Shown here: in pieces, positions 24,581-38,000 of the stretch
Numbering within the stretch: the first letter of the stretch is position 1
Layout: the number at the start of each line of letters is the position of its first letter
NCBI GenBank assembly: GCA_036852015.1
Contig: JAANDG010000675.1
Location: 1-64,000 of the forward strand
Origin: Pelodera strongyloides
Taxonomy: Eukaryota > Nematoda > Chromadorea > Rhabditida > Rhabditidae
Direction of reading: 5' to 3'
Length of the DNA stretch: 64,000 bases
Translations under genes and position numbers: made by a program
Notes under the pieces: model-generated
What the model was told of the DNA's origin: nothing
The model's input: the letters and a program-made list of their open reading frames with translations, nothing else
Database searches by the model: none

Positions 24581-25109
24581 CATAAACGACTAGAGCTCGG
24601 CGCGCGCTGCGCGCGCGCCTCGCTCTAGCGATATGGCTTTAGCTGAAGCTTACGATCATCTGCCGATGTCTGTTTTGGAAGATTATGCTCATTTTTTTCG
24701 TTTGAGCGCCGGTTTTGATCACATACGAAATCGACGTCGTTTGTTGTCTAAATTGATTTACTTGTATTCGACTTCATAGCGTCATCTTCAAAAATTATCG
24801 ATTTCTTTATCAAACAAAGTTTTTAAGTTGTTCTTTATTATATCTTTTTCATCTTCGGTTGTCGGTTCGAGTAACACACGAATCAAGACGATGGCGTCAT
24901 CTTTGAAAATTATGGATTTCTTATATCGATCGCGTTCAAATTTTGAAGACTTTCATTGAGATTTGTTTTAAGCGTTAGCTCGGTTATACGGACTTCCGTC
25001 TGCCTTGCTCGCCGCAACGATGTTATAGCTTTGGCTTTGAAGATTATCGATTTTCAGATTAACTATCATGTTTAAGCTTTATCATCTTCGGCTGTTGTTT
25101 CCATTGACA
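24581..25109. other. Satellite-flanking degenerate repeats
   Basis: A CG-rich patch (GCGCGCGCTGCGCGCGCGCC-like, 24600-24618) is followed by sequence rich in ATTATCGATTTC-type words. Those words also dominate the block on the other side of the satellite (28866-29310). Confidence 0.5.
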
Positions 25110-28100
25110 CTGATCGAGAATCTGTGACGCGAACTTCACTTGAGCACTGAAGTCCATTTCCATTGTTATCTTTCAGCTACGGCGAACTTTGCACGTCGAC
25201 CTGCTTTGGACGTCATAGATTCTGAAGCAAAAGCGTGATCGAGAATCTGTCTCTTAAGCGAGCTTCATTTGAACACTGAAGTCCATTTCCATTGTTATCT
25301 TTCAGCTACGGCGAACTTTGCACGTCGACTTACTTTGGACGTCATAGATTCTGAAGCAGAAGCGGGATCGAGAATCTGTCTTTGAAGCGAGCTTCACTTG
25401 AGCACTGAAGTCCATTTCCATTGTTATCTTTCAGCTACGGCGAACTTTGCACGTTGACTTACTTTGGACGTCATAGATTCTGAAGCAGAAGCGTAATCGA
25501 GAATCTGTCTGTGACGCGAGCTTCACTTGAGCACTGAAGTCCATTTCCATTGTTATCTTTCAGCTACGGCGAACTTTGCACGTCGACTTACTTTGGACGT
25601 CATGCCTGAAGCACAAGCATGACGAGAATCTGTCTCTGACGCGAGCTTCACTTGAGCATGAAGTCCATTTCCAGTTATCTTCAGCTACGGCGAACTTTGC
25701 ACGTCGACTTACTTTGGACGTCATAGATTCTGAAGCAGAAGCGTGATCGAGAATCTGTCTCTTAAGCGAGCTTCACTTACGCACTGAAGTCCATTTCCAT
25801 TGTTATCTTTCAGGTACGGCGAACTTTGCACGTCGACTTACTTTGAACGTCATAGATCTGAAGCAGAAGCGTGATCGAGAATCTGTCTCTGAAGCGAGCT
25901 TCACTTGAAGTCCACCATTGTTAGGCGGCGAACTTTCACGTCGACTGTTTATCTTTCAGCTACGGTGACTTTGCACGTCGACTTACTTGACGTCGTAGTT
26001 TCTGAAGCAGAAGCGTGATCGACAATCTGTCTCTAAGCGAGCTTCACTTATGCACTGAAGTCCATTTCACTGTTATCTTACGGCGAACTTTGCACGTCGA
26101 CTTGTTTTTGACGTCATAGATTCTGAAGCAGAAGCGTGATCGAGAATCTGTCTCTTAAGCGAGCTTCACTTACGCACTGAAGTCCATTTCCATTGTTATC
26201 TTTCAGCTACGGCGAACTTTGCACGACGACTTAGTTTTATCTTTCAGCTACGGCGAACTTTGCACGTCGACTTACTTTGGACGTCATAGCTTCTGAAGCA
26301 CAAGCATGATCGAGAATCTGTCTCTGACGCGAGCTTCACTTGAGCACTGAAGTCCATTTCCATTGTTATCTTTCAGCTACGGCGAACTTTGCACGTCGAC
26401 TTACTTTGGACGTCATAGATTCTGAAGCAGAAGCGTGATCGAGAATCTGTCTCTTAAGCGAGCTTCACTTACGCACTGAAGTCCATTTCCATTGTTATCT
26501 TTCAGCTACGGCGAACTTTGCACGTCGACTTACTTTGGACGTCATAGATTCTGAAGCAGAAGCGTGATCGAGAATCTGTCTCTTAAGCGAGCTTCACTTA
26601 CGCACTGAAGTCCATTTCCATTGTTATCTTTCAGCTACGGCGAACTTTGCACGTCGACTTAGTTTTATCTGTCAGCTACGGCGAACTTTGCACGTCGACT
26701 TACTTTGGACGTCGTAGTTTCTGAAGCACAAGCGTGATCGAGAATCTGTCTCTTAAGCGAGCTTCACTTACGCACTGAAGTCCATTTCCATTGTTATCTT
26801 TCAGCTACGGCGAACTTTGCACGTCGACTTACTTTGGACGTCATAGATTCTGAAGCAGAAGCGTGATCGAGAATCTGTCTCTTAAGCGAGCTTCACTTAC
26901 GCACTGAAGTCCATTTCCATTGTTATCTTTCAGCTACGGCGAACTTTGCACGTCGACTTAGTTTTATCTTTCAGCTACGGCGAACTTTGCACGTCGACTT
27001 ACTTTGGACGTCGTAATTTCTGAAGCACAAGCGTGATCGAGAATCTGTCTCTGACGCGAGCTTCACTTGAGCACTGAAGTCCATTTCCATTGTTATATTT
27101 TTTTTTTGAGCTACGGTGAAATTGACGTCACAGATTCTGAAGCAGAAGCGTGAACGAGAATCTGTCTCTGAAGCTAGCTTCACTTGAGCACTGAAGTCCA
27201 TTTCCATTGTTATCTTTCAGCTACGGCGAACTTTGCACGTCGACTTACTTTGGACGTCATAGCTTCTGAAGCACAAGCGTGATCGATAATCTGTCTCTGA
27301 CGCGAGCTTCACTTGAGCACTGAAGTCCATTTCCATTGTTATCTTTCAGCTACTTCGAACTTTGCACGTCGACTTAGTTTTGACGTCATAGATTCTGAAG
27401 CAGAAGCGTGATCGAGAATCTGTCTCTGAAGCGAGCTTCACTTGAGCACTGAAGTCCATTTCCATTGTTATCTTTCAGCTACGGCGAACTTTGCACGTCG
27501 ACTTAGTTTTGACGTCACAGATTCTGAAGCAGAAACGTGATCGATAAGCTGTTTCTGACGCGAGCTTCACTTGAGCACTGAAGTCCATTTCCATTGTTAT
27601 CTTTCAGCTACGGCGAACTTTGCACGTCGAATTAGTTTTGACGTCACAGATTCTGAAGCAGAAGCATGATCGAGAATCTGTTTCTGACGCAAGCTTCACT
27701 TGAGCACTGAAGTCCATTTCCATTGTTATTTTTCAGCTACGGCGAAAATTGTACGACGACTTAGTTTTGACGTCACAGATTCTGAATCCGAAGCACAGTC
27801 GACAATTTGTCTCTGATGCGTGCTTCGCTTCAGAATTGGATTCGACTTGCATCGTACTTTTGAGCTACGGTGAAATTGACGTCACAGATTCTGAAGCAGA
27901 AGCGTGGTCGAGAATCTGTCTCTGAAGCGAGCTTCACTTGAACGCTGAAGTCCATTTCCATTGTTATCTTTCAGCTACGGCGAACTTTGCACGTCGACTT
28001 ACTTTGGACGTCATAGCTTCTGAAGCACAAGCGTGATCGAGAATCTGTCTCTGACGCGAGCTTCACTTGAGCACTGAAGTCCATTTCCATTGTTATCTTT

Positions 28101-28865
28101 CAGCTACGACGAACTTTGCACGTCGAATTAGTTTTGACGTCACAGATTCTGAAACAGAAGCATGATCGAGAATCTGTTTCTGACGCAAGCTTCACTTGAG
28201 CACTGAAGTCCATTTCCATTGTTATTTTTCAGCTACGGCGAAATTTGTACGACGACTTAGTTTTGACGTCACAGATTCTGAATCCGAGGCACAGTCGACA
28301 ATTTGTCTCTGATTCGTGCTTCGCTTCAGAATTGGATTCGACTTGCATCGTACTTTTGAGCTACGGTGAAATTGACGTCACAGATTCTGAAGCAGAAGCG
28401 TGGTCGAGAATCTGTCTCTGAAGCGAGCTTCACTTGAACGCTGAAGTCCATTTCCATTGTTATCTTTCAGCTACGGCGAACTTTGCACGTCGACTTATTT
28501 TTGGTCATAGCTTCTGACGCACAAGCGTGATCGAGAATCTGTCTCTGACGCGAGCTTCACTTGAGCACTGAAGTCCATTTCCATTGTTATCTTTCAGCTA
28601 CGACGAACTTTGCACGTCGAATTAGTTTTGACGTCACAGATTCTGAAACAGAAGCATGATCGAGAATCTGTTTCTGACGCAAGCTTCACTTGAGCACTGA
28701 AGTCCATTTCCATTGTTATTTTTCAGCTACGGCGAAATTTGTACGACGACTTAGTTTTGACGTCACAGATTCTGAATCCGAGGCACAGTCGACAATTTGT
28801 CTCTGATTCGTGCTTCGCTTCAGAATTGGATTCGACTTGCATCGTACTTTTGAGCTACGGTGAAA
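25110..28865. repeat. 3.7-kb satellite array, ~129-bp unit
   Basis: About 29 units repeat with a usual period of 129 bp (markers GATCGAGAATCTGTCTCT, GCTTCACTTGAGCACTGAAG, ATCTTTCAGCTACGGCGAAC, TTTGCACGTCGACTTACTTT). Some units carry an extra ~43-bp piece repeating ATCTTTCAGCTACGGCGAAC. From about 27100 on, larger blocks of several units repeat almost exactly (for example near 27740-28220 and 28220-28720). This indicates higher-order homogenisation. Each unit opens a 41-codon minus-strand frame that ends in TGA, so the array is not coding. Confidence 0.92.
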
Positions 28866-29310
28866 ATGGCACCCCTTTTTTTCTATTTCTATGTATTATC
28901 GATCGATATCGATTTCTTGAATTTCATTATTCTACTTATCTTTCGAAGCTGAGCAATATCGATCAGAGGGCTCGAGTCTCTATCTCGACTCCTAAGCCGA
29001 GTTTTGACTCTCTTTTGGCGATTTCTATGGATTATCGATCGCTATTGATTTTTTCAACCTGATCATTCAACTTCTCTTTCGAAGTTGAGCAATATTGATT
29101 AGAGGGCTCGAGTCTCTATCTCTGTTCCTAAGCCGTGTTTTGGCTCTGTTTTTGCAATTTATATGGATTATCGATCGATATTGATTTTTTCAATTTCGCT
29201 ATACAACTTATCTTTCGAAGTTGAGCAATATTGATCAGAGGGCCCGAGTCTCTATCTCTACTCCTAAGGCGATTTTTGGCTCTCGGAAAAATTATCGATT
29301 GATTATTGAT
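28866..29310. repeat. ~135-bp ATCGAT-rich tandem repeat
   Basis: Three to four units carry ATTATCGATCGATAT, CTTATCTTTCGAAG, TGAGCAATAT and GAGGGC(T/C)CGAGTCTCTAT. They follow the 129-bp satellite directly. They are more diverged than it. Confidence 0.85.
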
Positions 29311-31776
29311 TTTTTTCTGTGCCAAAATTCTTCGTTCTCCAGATGGAGTACGTTAGCCAGGGTCCCAGGTCAGAAGCTCTCCATGAATTTTTCGATGTCT
29401 GTTGACGATTTCACTATGTTCTGAGAGGGTCCTTAAGTTCAGTTGGCAATTTGCCAAAATTTAGATTATCGATTTATCGATTTTTGATTTGATCAAAATT
29501 CGATTCACATAAAGTTATTATGTTTAGGGGTCTAAGCTTCAACTTTTATTTTTTAATCATCATATATCGATTATCTGATAAGCAATCGATAATCGGAAAA
29601 AAGCTAATTCTTAATTTTCGCTAAGGACCCTAAGGCCGAAGACCCAAGTCCTTAGCTCTACTGCTAACCAACGATCTGAAACGTGACAGACAGAACTCGT
29701 CTATATTACTACACAATGCAGAAAGATCTGTGCACCGGTCTTCACAAAATTTAAGCCAATTTACGAGCAGGTTAATTTGTGTCTCCGATGAAAACGTCAT
29801 GTTTTTGGTTTTTGAGTTTTCTACGCTTATACATAGAATCTTTACTATCACAAGGGGTATATTTACACTCAATTAGTTCAAATTAAAATCAAGTGGGATA
29901 AAAAGTACCACTTTTTGAATGGAAAGGAAAATACAATGTTCCAGCATTCGACCTCCAAATACTTAGTTTTTTTTATGAATGCACGTGCGTGGGGGACACA
30001 AAGTAAACATAAGAATGTTGTATCTAGAATGGTTTATTGATATTTTCACACTTTCAATCTTTTTCTTGCATGATAAGTTAGCATTCTAAAGGGCAACTGA
30101 ATACCTCATTCGGTGCTAGAATTCGATTACAAACTTCTAAACATGCAAATTACATGCAAATTAGGCAAATCTCAGAATCACATAATCGCATGCGCACAAC
30201 TTTTATAATAAACGTTACTGCCTAACAAAACCTGACAAAGATTAGGTCTTAAATCAGAAACCACAAGTTTAATTCTAAAAAATCCATCAGTTGAAAGAGT
30301 CAGGAAGTAGTAGAAGAGGTGAAAAAAGTCCCAATAAATAATGAATAGAAATGGCACAATGGAGATAGGCTGTGCAAGAATTTCTAGCGGAATTGTTAAC
30401 CATTCTTCATACAAATGATGTCAATAAGCAAAGTTCATAATGTTTCAAAAAGGCCGAAACCAGGAAGCGCACTTTTTTTCTTTTTTTCTGTCGTCATGGT
30501 ATTAAAAGGGAAACGTGCTAAGCGTAAGTGTTTTCTTAATTATTATGTTGAAAGGTTTCGTTGTTTCTGAGATTTTGAGAGCAAGAAGGACTTATTCTTA
30601 GAAGTTCGTTGGAGACAAGGAAGCTCTAACAATTATATTGTGCAAGTATTTTTAGCGGTAAAACAACAACTACCAACAATGAGTGTTGAGTCAAACATGC
30701 AAATAATGAGTCACATAAACACCTGGTAAAAAAGTAGATAATCATGCAGGTTGTAGAAATGTTGAGCATACAAAATAGCTGATACAGATTATCGATCTAC
30801 TTATCTTTGTACACATTGTTCGCTTCTGGAATGGAGGCTTGTTTTCTTTAAAGATAACACCTTATCATGACAAACCTACATAGAGCAGGCAGCAGGCACC
30901 ATACAGAAAGCATATACACACAAAAGAAAAATACATATGAACATAGGGTTAATAAGTGTCGCAAAATTATACTAGACAATATACTAAATCCACACTACTG
31001 TGGCACACAGAGTCTTGCTTTTCATTCTTGTTTTCCTTATTTCAAATATGAACAAAGTCGAAAAGCCAAAAACTTTGCTGTACATGTGCATATGATGAGA
31101 AAATTCGTTATATCTCTGGTAATTATAATATAATTTATAATTTATCAAAAAATTGAGTTCCAACAATAATTGTTCGAGCAATACGGCGCCCTTATGTTAT
31201 TTATGAACGCTTCGAAAGTGAAACATAAACATTTGTGCCACAATCAAAAAAAAGCTTCGCCCAACCATTGCAAAATTGAACTTTTGGACTCGCAACATTT
31301 AATAACCCCTCCACCAGGAAACATTTTTTGAAAGAACCAATTATTCTTTCTTATCTTCTATTTAACCTAAATTTCATTGTTTTTTTTGTGCGACTACAAT
31401 AGGCTGGCACACAACTTTCCAAATATAGTTATTATCCCTTTGGCCTTTGACATTATTAAATTAATCCGTATAATCATTATTTAAAACTGAATCTCGTTTT
31501 TATTGCGTTCCAGAAGCAAGATTAACACAAAAACTTGCACACGAAATGAAATTAAAGAGGCTGAATTGGTGGAAAATTGGCAGAAATTACATTTGAAATG
31601 AGAAATTTCGCCGCTAATGCTATATGAGTTTGTGACATGAATTAACAAGACAATGTGATTTTGAAAAGTTTTGAAAACCATGTGGAGCGTCAAATCCAAG
31701 CGGACTATCATGCTCCTCATTCTTATTAGCTGCATTTATGTTCTATGTAAATTTGAGGTGCACGCATAATGCAGTA
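29311..31776. other. Intergenic, no gene seen
   Basis: AT-rich. A match to the 24.1-kb region is at about 29690-29770. Apart from that, no repeat family or gene structure was recognised. Confidence 0.4.
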
Positions 31777-32007
31777 CCAGACGGCTATCGCCGCCTGAGG
31801 CGATTTTCAATTTTACGATGCAGAAGCAGTGAACACACTTGTGTGAAATGTTTGCAACGTATCTTTAAAAATCACGAAATAAGGTTCGATTTCGCTTGCT
31901 CAACACTGGGCTCCGATTCTCCTTTTATAGCCTCTTAGATATTCTTTTTTTTGTTTCGTTCACAGAAAAAAAAGACCTAGTAAACTCCTCTCATTTATGT
32001 AATAAGA
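31777..32007 (-). mobile_element. Non-autonomous Helitron, family 3, short copy
   Basis: On the minus strand the 3' end reads CGCCTCAGGCGGCGATAGCC then GTCTGG, next to a T/A target. The far end GTAATAAGA|T corresponds to the 5' TC terminus. The 231-bp copy shares its 3' hairpin with the element at 50236-50631. The 5' end is decayed. Confidence 0.65.
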
Positions 32008-32149
32008 TCGTATCGTTGGGTAATTACACTAGAACAAGGATAAGATGATTAATTAGAAATTAACCCAGATTCGAACACCGAATATGTTTAGTGAATTACC
32101 GAGCAAGTTTATTGAAACCTGGCAGCTTACGAACATAATGTAGTTATGA

Positions 32150-32420
32150 GAAAATGTAAGAGAGAGAGAAAAAGAGAGGGAGAGAGAGAGAGGAAGAGAG
32201 AGAAAAAGAGAGAGAGAGAGAGAGAGAAAGACAGAATGAAAGCAAGGCATAGAAAGTGATGAAAAGAGAGGAAATGGAAGAGCTAAAGAAGCAGCTGAAA
32301 GATATATGATGCGTGAATAGATTTGGAAATGGTCGGGAGGAGGTAGAAACAGCGAGAGAGTGGTTCTCCCTATGATAGAAACGAGAGAGACAGAGAGGAA
32401 ACAATTAGAAAAAGCAGCAT
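32150..32420. repeat. (GA)n-rich block
   Basis: Dense AGAG repeats at 32155-32235 grade into purine-rich sequence. The Ser/Leu-rich minus-strand frames across it are artefacts. Confidence 0.85.
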
Positions 32421-33787
32421 GCGAGAGATGGAAACTAGAAAAGAGGATCGAGAGTAACGAGGGGAACCGCATTCTTTTTTTCTCTCTCACGTGGAGAGCG
32501 GTCGATGGTTGCTCTTGATGTAGGACGCTCTGTCAGACCAAAGTGTTCTTTGTGCTTTCTCTGAGTCTTCGCCCTCTCTACGTTCTGCTCCTTCTCTCTG
32601 TCTCTCGTAACCATTAAAGTGATGCCCTCTCGTTGCAAAGTGGACGGCAATGTTGCGGACAAAATGTGAAAAAGAAGAAGTGAAGAAAAGTGAGAATCTG
32701 AGTGAGGAATGTGGGGAGCAGTGGGGACGAAACATCAGGTAATACATTTGTCGTCGCTGAATTGGAGCAGTGTTTCAGCAAGTACGCTGCAATATGCGCC
32801 ACGGTTGCACCACTCCTGCGCCATGAGACCGCCACTAGTGAGAACAATACGAGCCTACCGTAAAGAAGGACTTTGGAAGAAACCAAGGGAGAAATTGAAA
32901 AACAATAACAATTTACTGGACATTTGAACTTCAAAACAGTGCACGAAACCATCGAGCGCGGCGGCGTTCCCTTCCAGTAAGAATCGCGAATATATGCGCC
33001 ATTCAGATTGAATATGTTGTGTATGCGATGCGGTTGCGCCAAAATGCGCACCAGCTGCGCGGCAATAGCACCACATGTGCGCAGTCTGTAAATGTACACA
33101 AATGGTGAACCATCCGCGCTTCTGCCAGCCTTTCAGTGCACGACGATGCATAATAGCATAATCGTCTGGTAGTGGCAAATCATTTTACTATGCAGTCTCT
33201 TCCGGCAAATGTGCAACACTCCGTTTTAGCCGAGTCGAACTCTAAAGCTAAGGTAAAGATTCTCCATAACTATATGCATTTCCCTAGGCTAGCATGTTTA
33301 ACCATGTTAATCCGAATTGCCGGATTAACATGACATTCGCCTCTCGCCGTGTACAAATACTCAAATGCGCGGCGAAAATCTGTCTCGTATTCATTTCTTT
33401 GTGAATCTCAATGTTCACCGCTCTTTTGATGCCGCTAATTGAATGAAAGTTTACATAGCACGGGAGAGCAAAAGATGAAACCGCAGGCAGAGGTACCGGG
33501 AAAAGGTAGAAGGACAACAGTGTCACGACTAAGGGGGAATAGACAGAGAGAAAGAGAGAGAGAATTAGAGAGTAGAGAGATATAGATAAGATACAGATAC
33601 ACTGTTTCGTGACAAAATTATACTTCTGAAGTAGAGCCGCTGGTGTACTTCGGTCGCTCCTCTCTCCCCTGTGGAGACCAATCGGAAGAACTTGACCGAA
33701 GAGCCAGTAGGCTGGGAGTCTTCTGGCAACGGCAGACATCTCGAAGAACCTGTACAAGGCTCTTCAGCTCTCATTGCAATCCAGACG
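32421..33787. other. Repeat-like intergenic sequence, no gene called
   Basis: Two long minus-strand frames (33099-32614 and 33757-33284) lack any family signature and start with non-ATG codons. A GCGCC/GGCGC-rich patch near 32950-33080 inflates them. Short GA blocks recur at 33540-33580. Confidence 0.4.
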
Positions 33788-33910
33788 CCATATTCATCAG
33801 TCCCATTTCCTTTGGGAAATAGTCCCTGGGGACAGAAAATAGCATTCTAATGTGAGAGACGCAGAGAAAAAGAGGGAAATTCCACATGGGGAATTGAGTG
33901 GTGAATATGG
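33788..33910. mobile_element. Short foldback MITE, CCATATTCA family
   Basis: A 123-bp element with inverted ends CCATATTCATCA / TGGTGAATATGG and interior GTCCCTGGGGACAGAAAATA. A sister copy is at 38944-39067. Confidence 0.8.
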
Positions 33911-36710
33911 TCTCAGATCAGACTCACGCCGTCAAAACCTGGGCAAACACAGTCAGGATCGACCGTAGAGAGTTGGCTGCAGCAAAATTAAGAAACGCAA
34001 ATGACTACCACCAAAAAATCCTGACCAGGGCAGCATGGACGCTGCGCACCTGATGACAAACTGCTGCGGCTACGGGGGATAACCATACTCTCAATGTAAA
34101 CATTGATTCCGTACGCATAGATAGCATATTGTTATGTCCCGCCCTCCCTGTCTGCGAAAACGGCCTGATCTTACGCTCCTTTTCGGTCTCGGTCAGAAAC
34201 TCACTCAGACTATTTGCTCATTCCGCGCTATCGAATGAACTCCGACAGTTTACATAGCGTGACTGCACGACAGATCAAAAGATGCAACTTGAGAACATAG
34301 GTAGATGGAAAAATTACTAGGTCTACACAAGAGAGAGAGAGGATTTATAGAGATAGAGACAGGTAGAAGAGTGCGAAGAAAAAACAAGAGAGAGAATAGA
34401 GAATAGAGAAGAGTAGAGAAGACAGATTGTGATAAGGATAGAATAGAGAAGCGAGATCGAGAGAGAGAGTTGTTAGATGGTTAAAGACGGTAGACGACCA
34501 GAGAAAATGACCAGATCGCTGTGTAGAGAGAATAGATGGAGGAAGTTCTCCCTCCTAACATTTTACTTCAATATCTTTTCATGTTGAGTGCCCCCATTTT
34601 TTAGGCGAAAAACACTGAGTACCCCCGGAACTCGGAACTATTTATTCGCTGCAATGTTCTCACTGGGTAAAATGTCCAAATAATGTCCTAGCAATAAAAA
34701 TTAGCCATGTACTGATGTACTTACGTAAACACAGACAAAATGGAACAAATATCACTTATACTTAGTGTGCTCACTACAAATTCTCAATTTTTTTCCGTGT
34801 TATTCATAGGACAGTAGAAGGTAACGAAAACAATGCCGGTTTAAGTTAGCAGAATGGATTTCTTACTGAAATGATTAAAATGACCAATTTTTGGTCTTGC
34901 TATGCAACGGTACATACACATTCCAATTACGAGAAAGACACTCTAAATTGTGACTGTCCGCTTAGCCAAAACAGTGTCCGGACCCGTCGCTGACTTCTAA
35001 AAATACATATAAACTATTCCTCTCAGCTTCCTACGGTAGCGTAACAAGCTCAAAACCCATTTCAGATAATACCGAGGTCGATGTTGAAAAAAATTCGGTT
35101 GCATGCGTTAACTTCCTTTACCAAACAAATAACATCGCATTCTTAGTTGCGATACTTCCGTGTCATGCGAATAACGATCAAAGTATGCAGTTTGGTGCGT
35201 GTGTCTGTACCCACAATTCTACTAATCTATGACGCGTGGATCACACCTTTTGCTGCAGAGACTCTGCTAGAACCGGTATTTTTTTGGTCATTACTTTTAA
35301 TGATTATATTTTTATAGTCAAAATGGTTTTTTGATCGTTTGCACGCAAGAGAAGGTCGAAATGTTGACACAAAAAGAGAGGCTGTATTCGAAAAAAAAGG
35401 CAAGTAATGGTTAAAATAAAACGAAACTACGGTGGAATGCATACAGCGACATTCATTTGTTGATTGGTGAGGCCAACACGCTAGTTATAGGGGATGCAAA
35501 GAATAGGCGCGCTTCACTTTGAAATACATAATGGAAAGCAGCAATTAGAACGATGACGCATATATCAAACTGCTGAATGAATGAGTAAGCGACGCCGTAC
35601 ACTATTAACAAAAACGTTTTTTTTTGGTTTGGAGAAACTTTCAGCATCGAAAACATAGTACGAGCTCTACCTGATTACAAATAAAGACTACAATTACCGC
35701 GAAGTGATAGTTTTCAAAAATGGTAAATCAGCGACTGACTGAGGAATGCCGAGAGTACGGAGATTCAGAAGCTGAGAGATATTGAAGTAGAGCAAGGCAT
35801 AGAGAGAGTGAGTGATACAGAGAGAAGGCTAGGGAGAGAGAGCTTGGGAGAGAAGAAAAGAGAGAGAGGTGGTACAATGTTCTTTGCGCGCATTCTCTGA
35901 CCGAGGCGCTGTTCAAACAAGTCCGCTCAATATGGAACAAGATCGCAAAGAAGCAATTTCATTGGTGCGCGGGGACTCGCATATTTAGAAGCGGGGGTTT
36001 CCCACAACTCGGTGTCATAACTTAGAAGCAAATTATTAGTGTAACTATTTTTAGGGAAGTCCCAGCTTTCAAACTGACGCAGAATCCAAGGTTATCTATT
36101 TATCAGTCAGCTTTCCCACAATATAAATGTATAAAAAAGAAGAAATCGATGCAAAGAGTTATTATTCTCACTTATTCAGGGAAGATTTATCAGGTTTTTT
36201 TTTGAATCACTATACTCTAGAAATTCGCCGCTTTAAAAAAAACTGAAAGTGGATATCTATGGTCGGAGAGTCGAGGTAGTATAATTGCCCTGCCTAATAG
36301 CCATTCTGCACAATGATGTTCCCATGTGTAAACTGTAAGCTCGTATTCGTCGAGGAACAAATTCGTGGTGGAAACTGGAAAAAAAGGCTCTCTGATGTAA
36401 CCCAAATTATGGTAGCGTTATCGCGCTAACAAAGGATATAGAACTGGAATATTATGGTAAAATAGCAAAATTTTGTTTTTCTCGTGAGCCTGACCCTATA
36501 AAGGGTCGCAGTCACTATAAAGTCCTCATTTTTGTTAAATTGTCAATAAATAGGAATCCGGGCAATGCATTTATGGTTTATCCTTATTCCCCATTCTTCT
36601 GTAAACCGGTATCTCCGTATCTCTCAGTTCTAGTTATTTGTTATTTCTGTCCCTGTGTTACTTTTTCTGTAACTTGAAGATGGGACAGTTTTTTTTCTGT
36701 AATGTTCCTA
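33911..36710. other. Intergenic with GA-rich blocks
   Basis: Purine-rich blocks lie at 34330-34480 and 35790-35870. A single terminus of the TTAA family (AAGGGTCGCAGTCACTAT) is at 36497-36515. No gene was seen. Confidence 0.4.
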
Positions 36711-36870
36711 TACTCAGGTCCACGATCGCACGAGCACGGCGCGGTAACCCCTAACCGCGCGTATACTTTCTCGGAATCGCATCGGATGCGGATAGCCGTA
36801 ACAGCATCGGGCGGGTAGCCATAAGTCCCACCCCCGGTACGGTACCCTCCGCCTTATGGGGTTACCATGT
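36711..36870. repeat. GC-rich TAACC repeat block
   Basis: Units such as GCGCGGTAACCCC, CCTAACCGCGCG and GCGGATAGCCGTAAC repeat irregularly. They are related to the more regular array at 37362-37605. Confidence 0.5.
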
Positions 36871-37283
36871 ATGCCAAAAACGGTGTGTTGAAGTATCAAT
36901 GGCAAAATAGTGCGTCAATCTACCGCAAATTGAATTAATTTTGAATACACCTTTGAAATTTATCCGTATTATAGAAAATCCGCAGTTCTATTAAACAAAA
37001 ACAAGGCGGGAAAAATGGTCACGTGGCTACCGGCCGCAAAAATTTTCTGTAATTATTCTCGTGCAGTAATACGGTAATTTTTTTTCTATACTTCGGCCAT
37101 ACATGGAAGGAAACCCCATAAAAGTTTATGCCATAATTAAAAATGTATGCACCCAAATGATGTAATGAATATGAATGATGTAAGTGAATATATGAAGGCA
37201 ATGATGTATATTATAAGCACAATACTGAAGCACTTGGGTGGACTCCAATCCTGCCGACTTGATTGGACAACTTATATGGTACA

Positions 37284-37312
37284 GTGCCTTAGACCACTCG
37301 GCCATAGCGCGC
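37284..37312 (-). repeat. tRNA-like A-box segment
   Basis: On the minus strand it reads GCGCTATGGCCGAGTGGTCT, as in the tRNA-like element at 13686-13775. A weak B-box-like GGATTGGAGTCC follows at 37241-37252. Confidence 0.45.
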
Positions 37313-37361
37313 ATGGGACCCAGATGCAAAAACTCGAAAAGGCCCACTGCTTCAGAAAACA

Positions 37362-37605
37362 GTAACCGCGCAGCGCGGGTAGACTTAACCGCACAGGACG
37401 GTACAGGTAACCGCACAGGGCGGGTACAGGTAACCGCACAGGGCGGGTACAGGTAACCGCACAGGGCGGGTACAGGTAACCGCACAGGGCGGGTAGCAGT
37501 AACCGCATAGCGCGGGTAGCCGTAACCGCATACCGCGGGCGGGTAGCAGTAACCGCATAGCGCGGGTAGCTGCAACCTGTAACCGCGTCGCGCGGTTGCC
37601 ATTTC
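37362..37605. repeat. GC-rich tandem repeat, 22-bp unit
   Basis: About ten units of GGTAACCGCACAGGGCGGGTACA and the variant AGTAACCGCATAGCGCGGGT. The Tyr/Pro/Val-rich minus-strand frame across it is an artefact of the repeat. Further degenerate units continue to about 37770. Confidence 0.85.
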
Positions 37606-38000
37606 CTCAACACTTGGCATTAATCACAATCCTCGTTAGCTTAGGGGTAACCGCAGCGTGCGCGTAGCAATAATGCGTCACCGCGGCAGGCGGATGGCGA
37701 ATAATAAGTGCACCGCGCGGGTAGCAGCGCGCGCTTATTTTTTTTTTGGTGTCTAGCCGTAACCGTTCCGGGCATGTAGTAAGAACGATAATTGAATAAC
37801 CTTTGTGTCATTTCCATAAATAAACTTCTTGAGTGTTCTCTTGTATTATTCGTTAGTTTCCTTCACACCTGTTCCCAAACTTAGAAAGACAATGTTTGGA
37901 TACTGTAAGCTAAATCATACATTGTGTTGACGTTTATCGGCTCAAAATTAGTTCATAAGCTACGCCCATAAACCAGGCGAGGGAATCATGGGCGATCCCT

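Noticed and set aside
26971..27207. Repeated peptide MEMDFSAQVKLASETDSRSR in the satellite
   Set aside because: Each unit ends this frame with TGA; only a local variant fuses two units.
32614..33757. Two long minus-strand frames (161 and 157 codons)
   Set aside because: They start at non-ATG codons, have no recognisable domain and run through purine-rich and GCGCC-rich repeats.
37126..37620. 164-codon Tyr/Pro/Val-rich frame
   Set aside because: It is produced by the 22-bp GC-rich tandem repeat.
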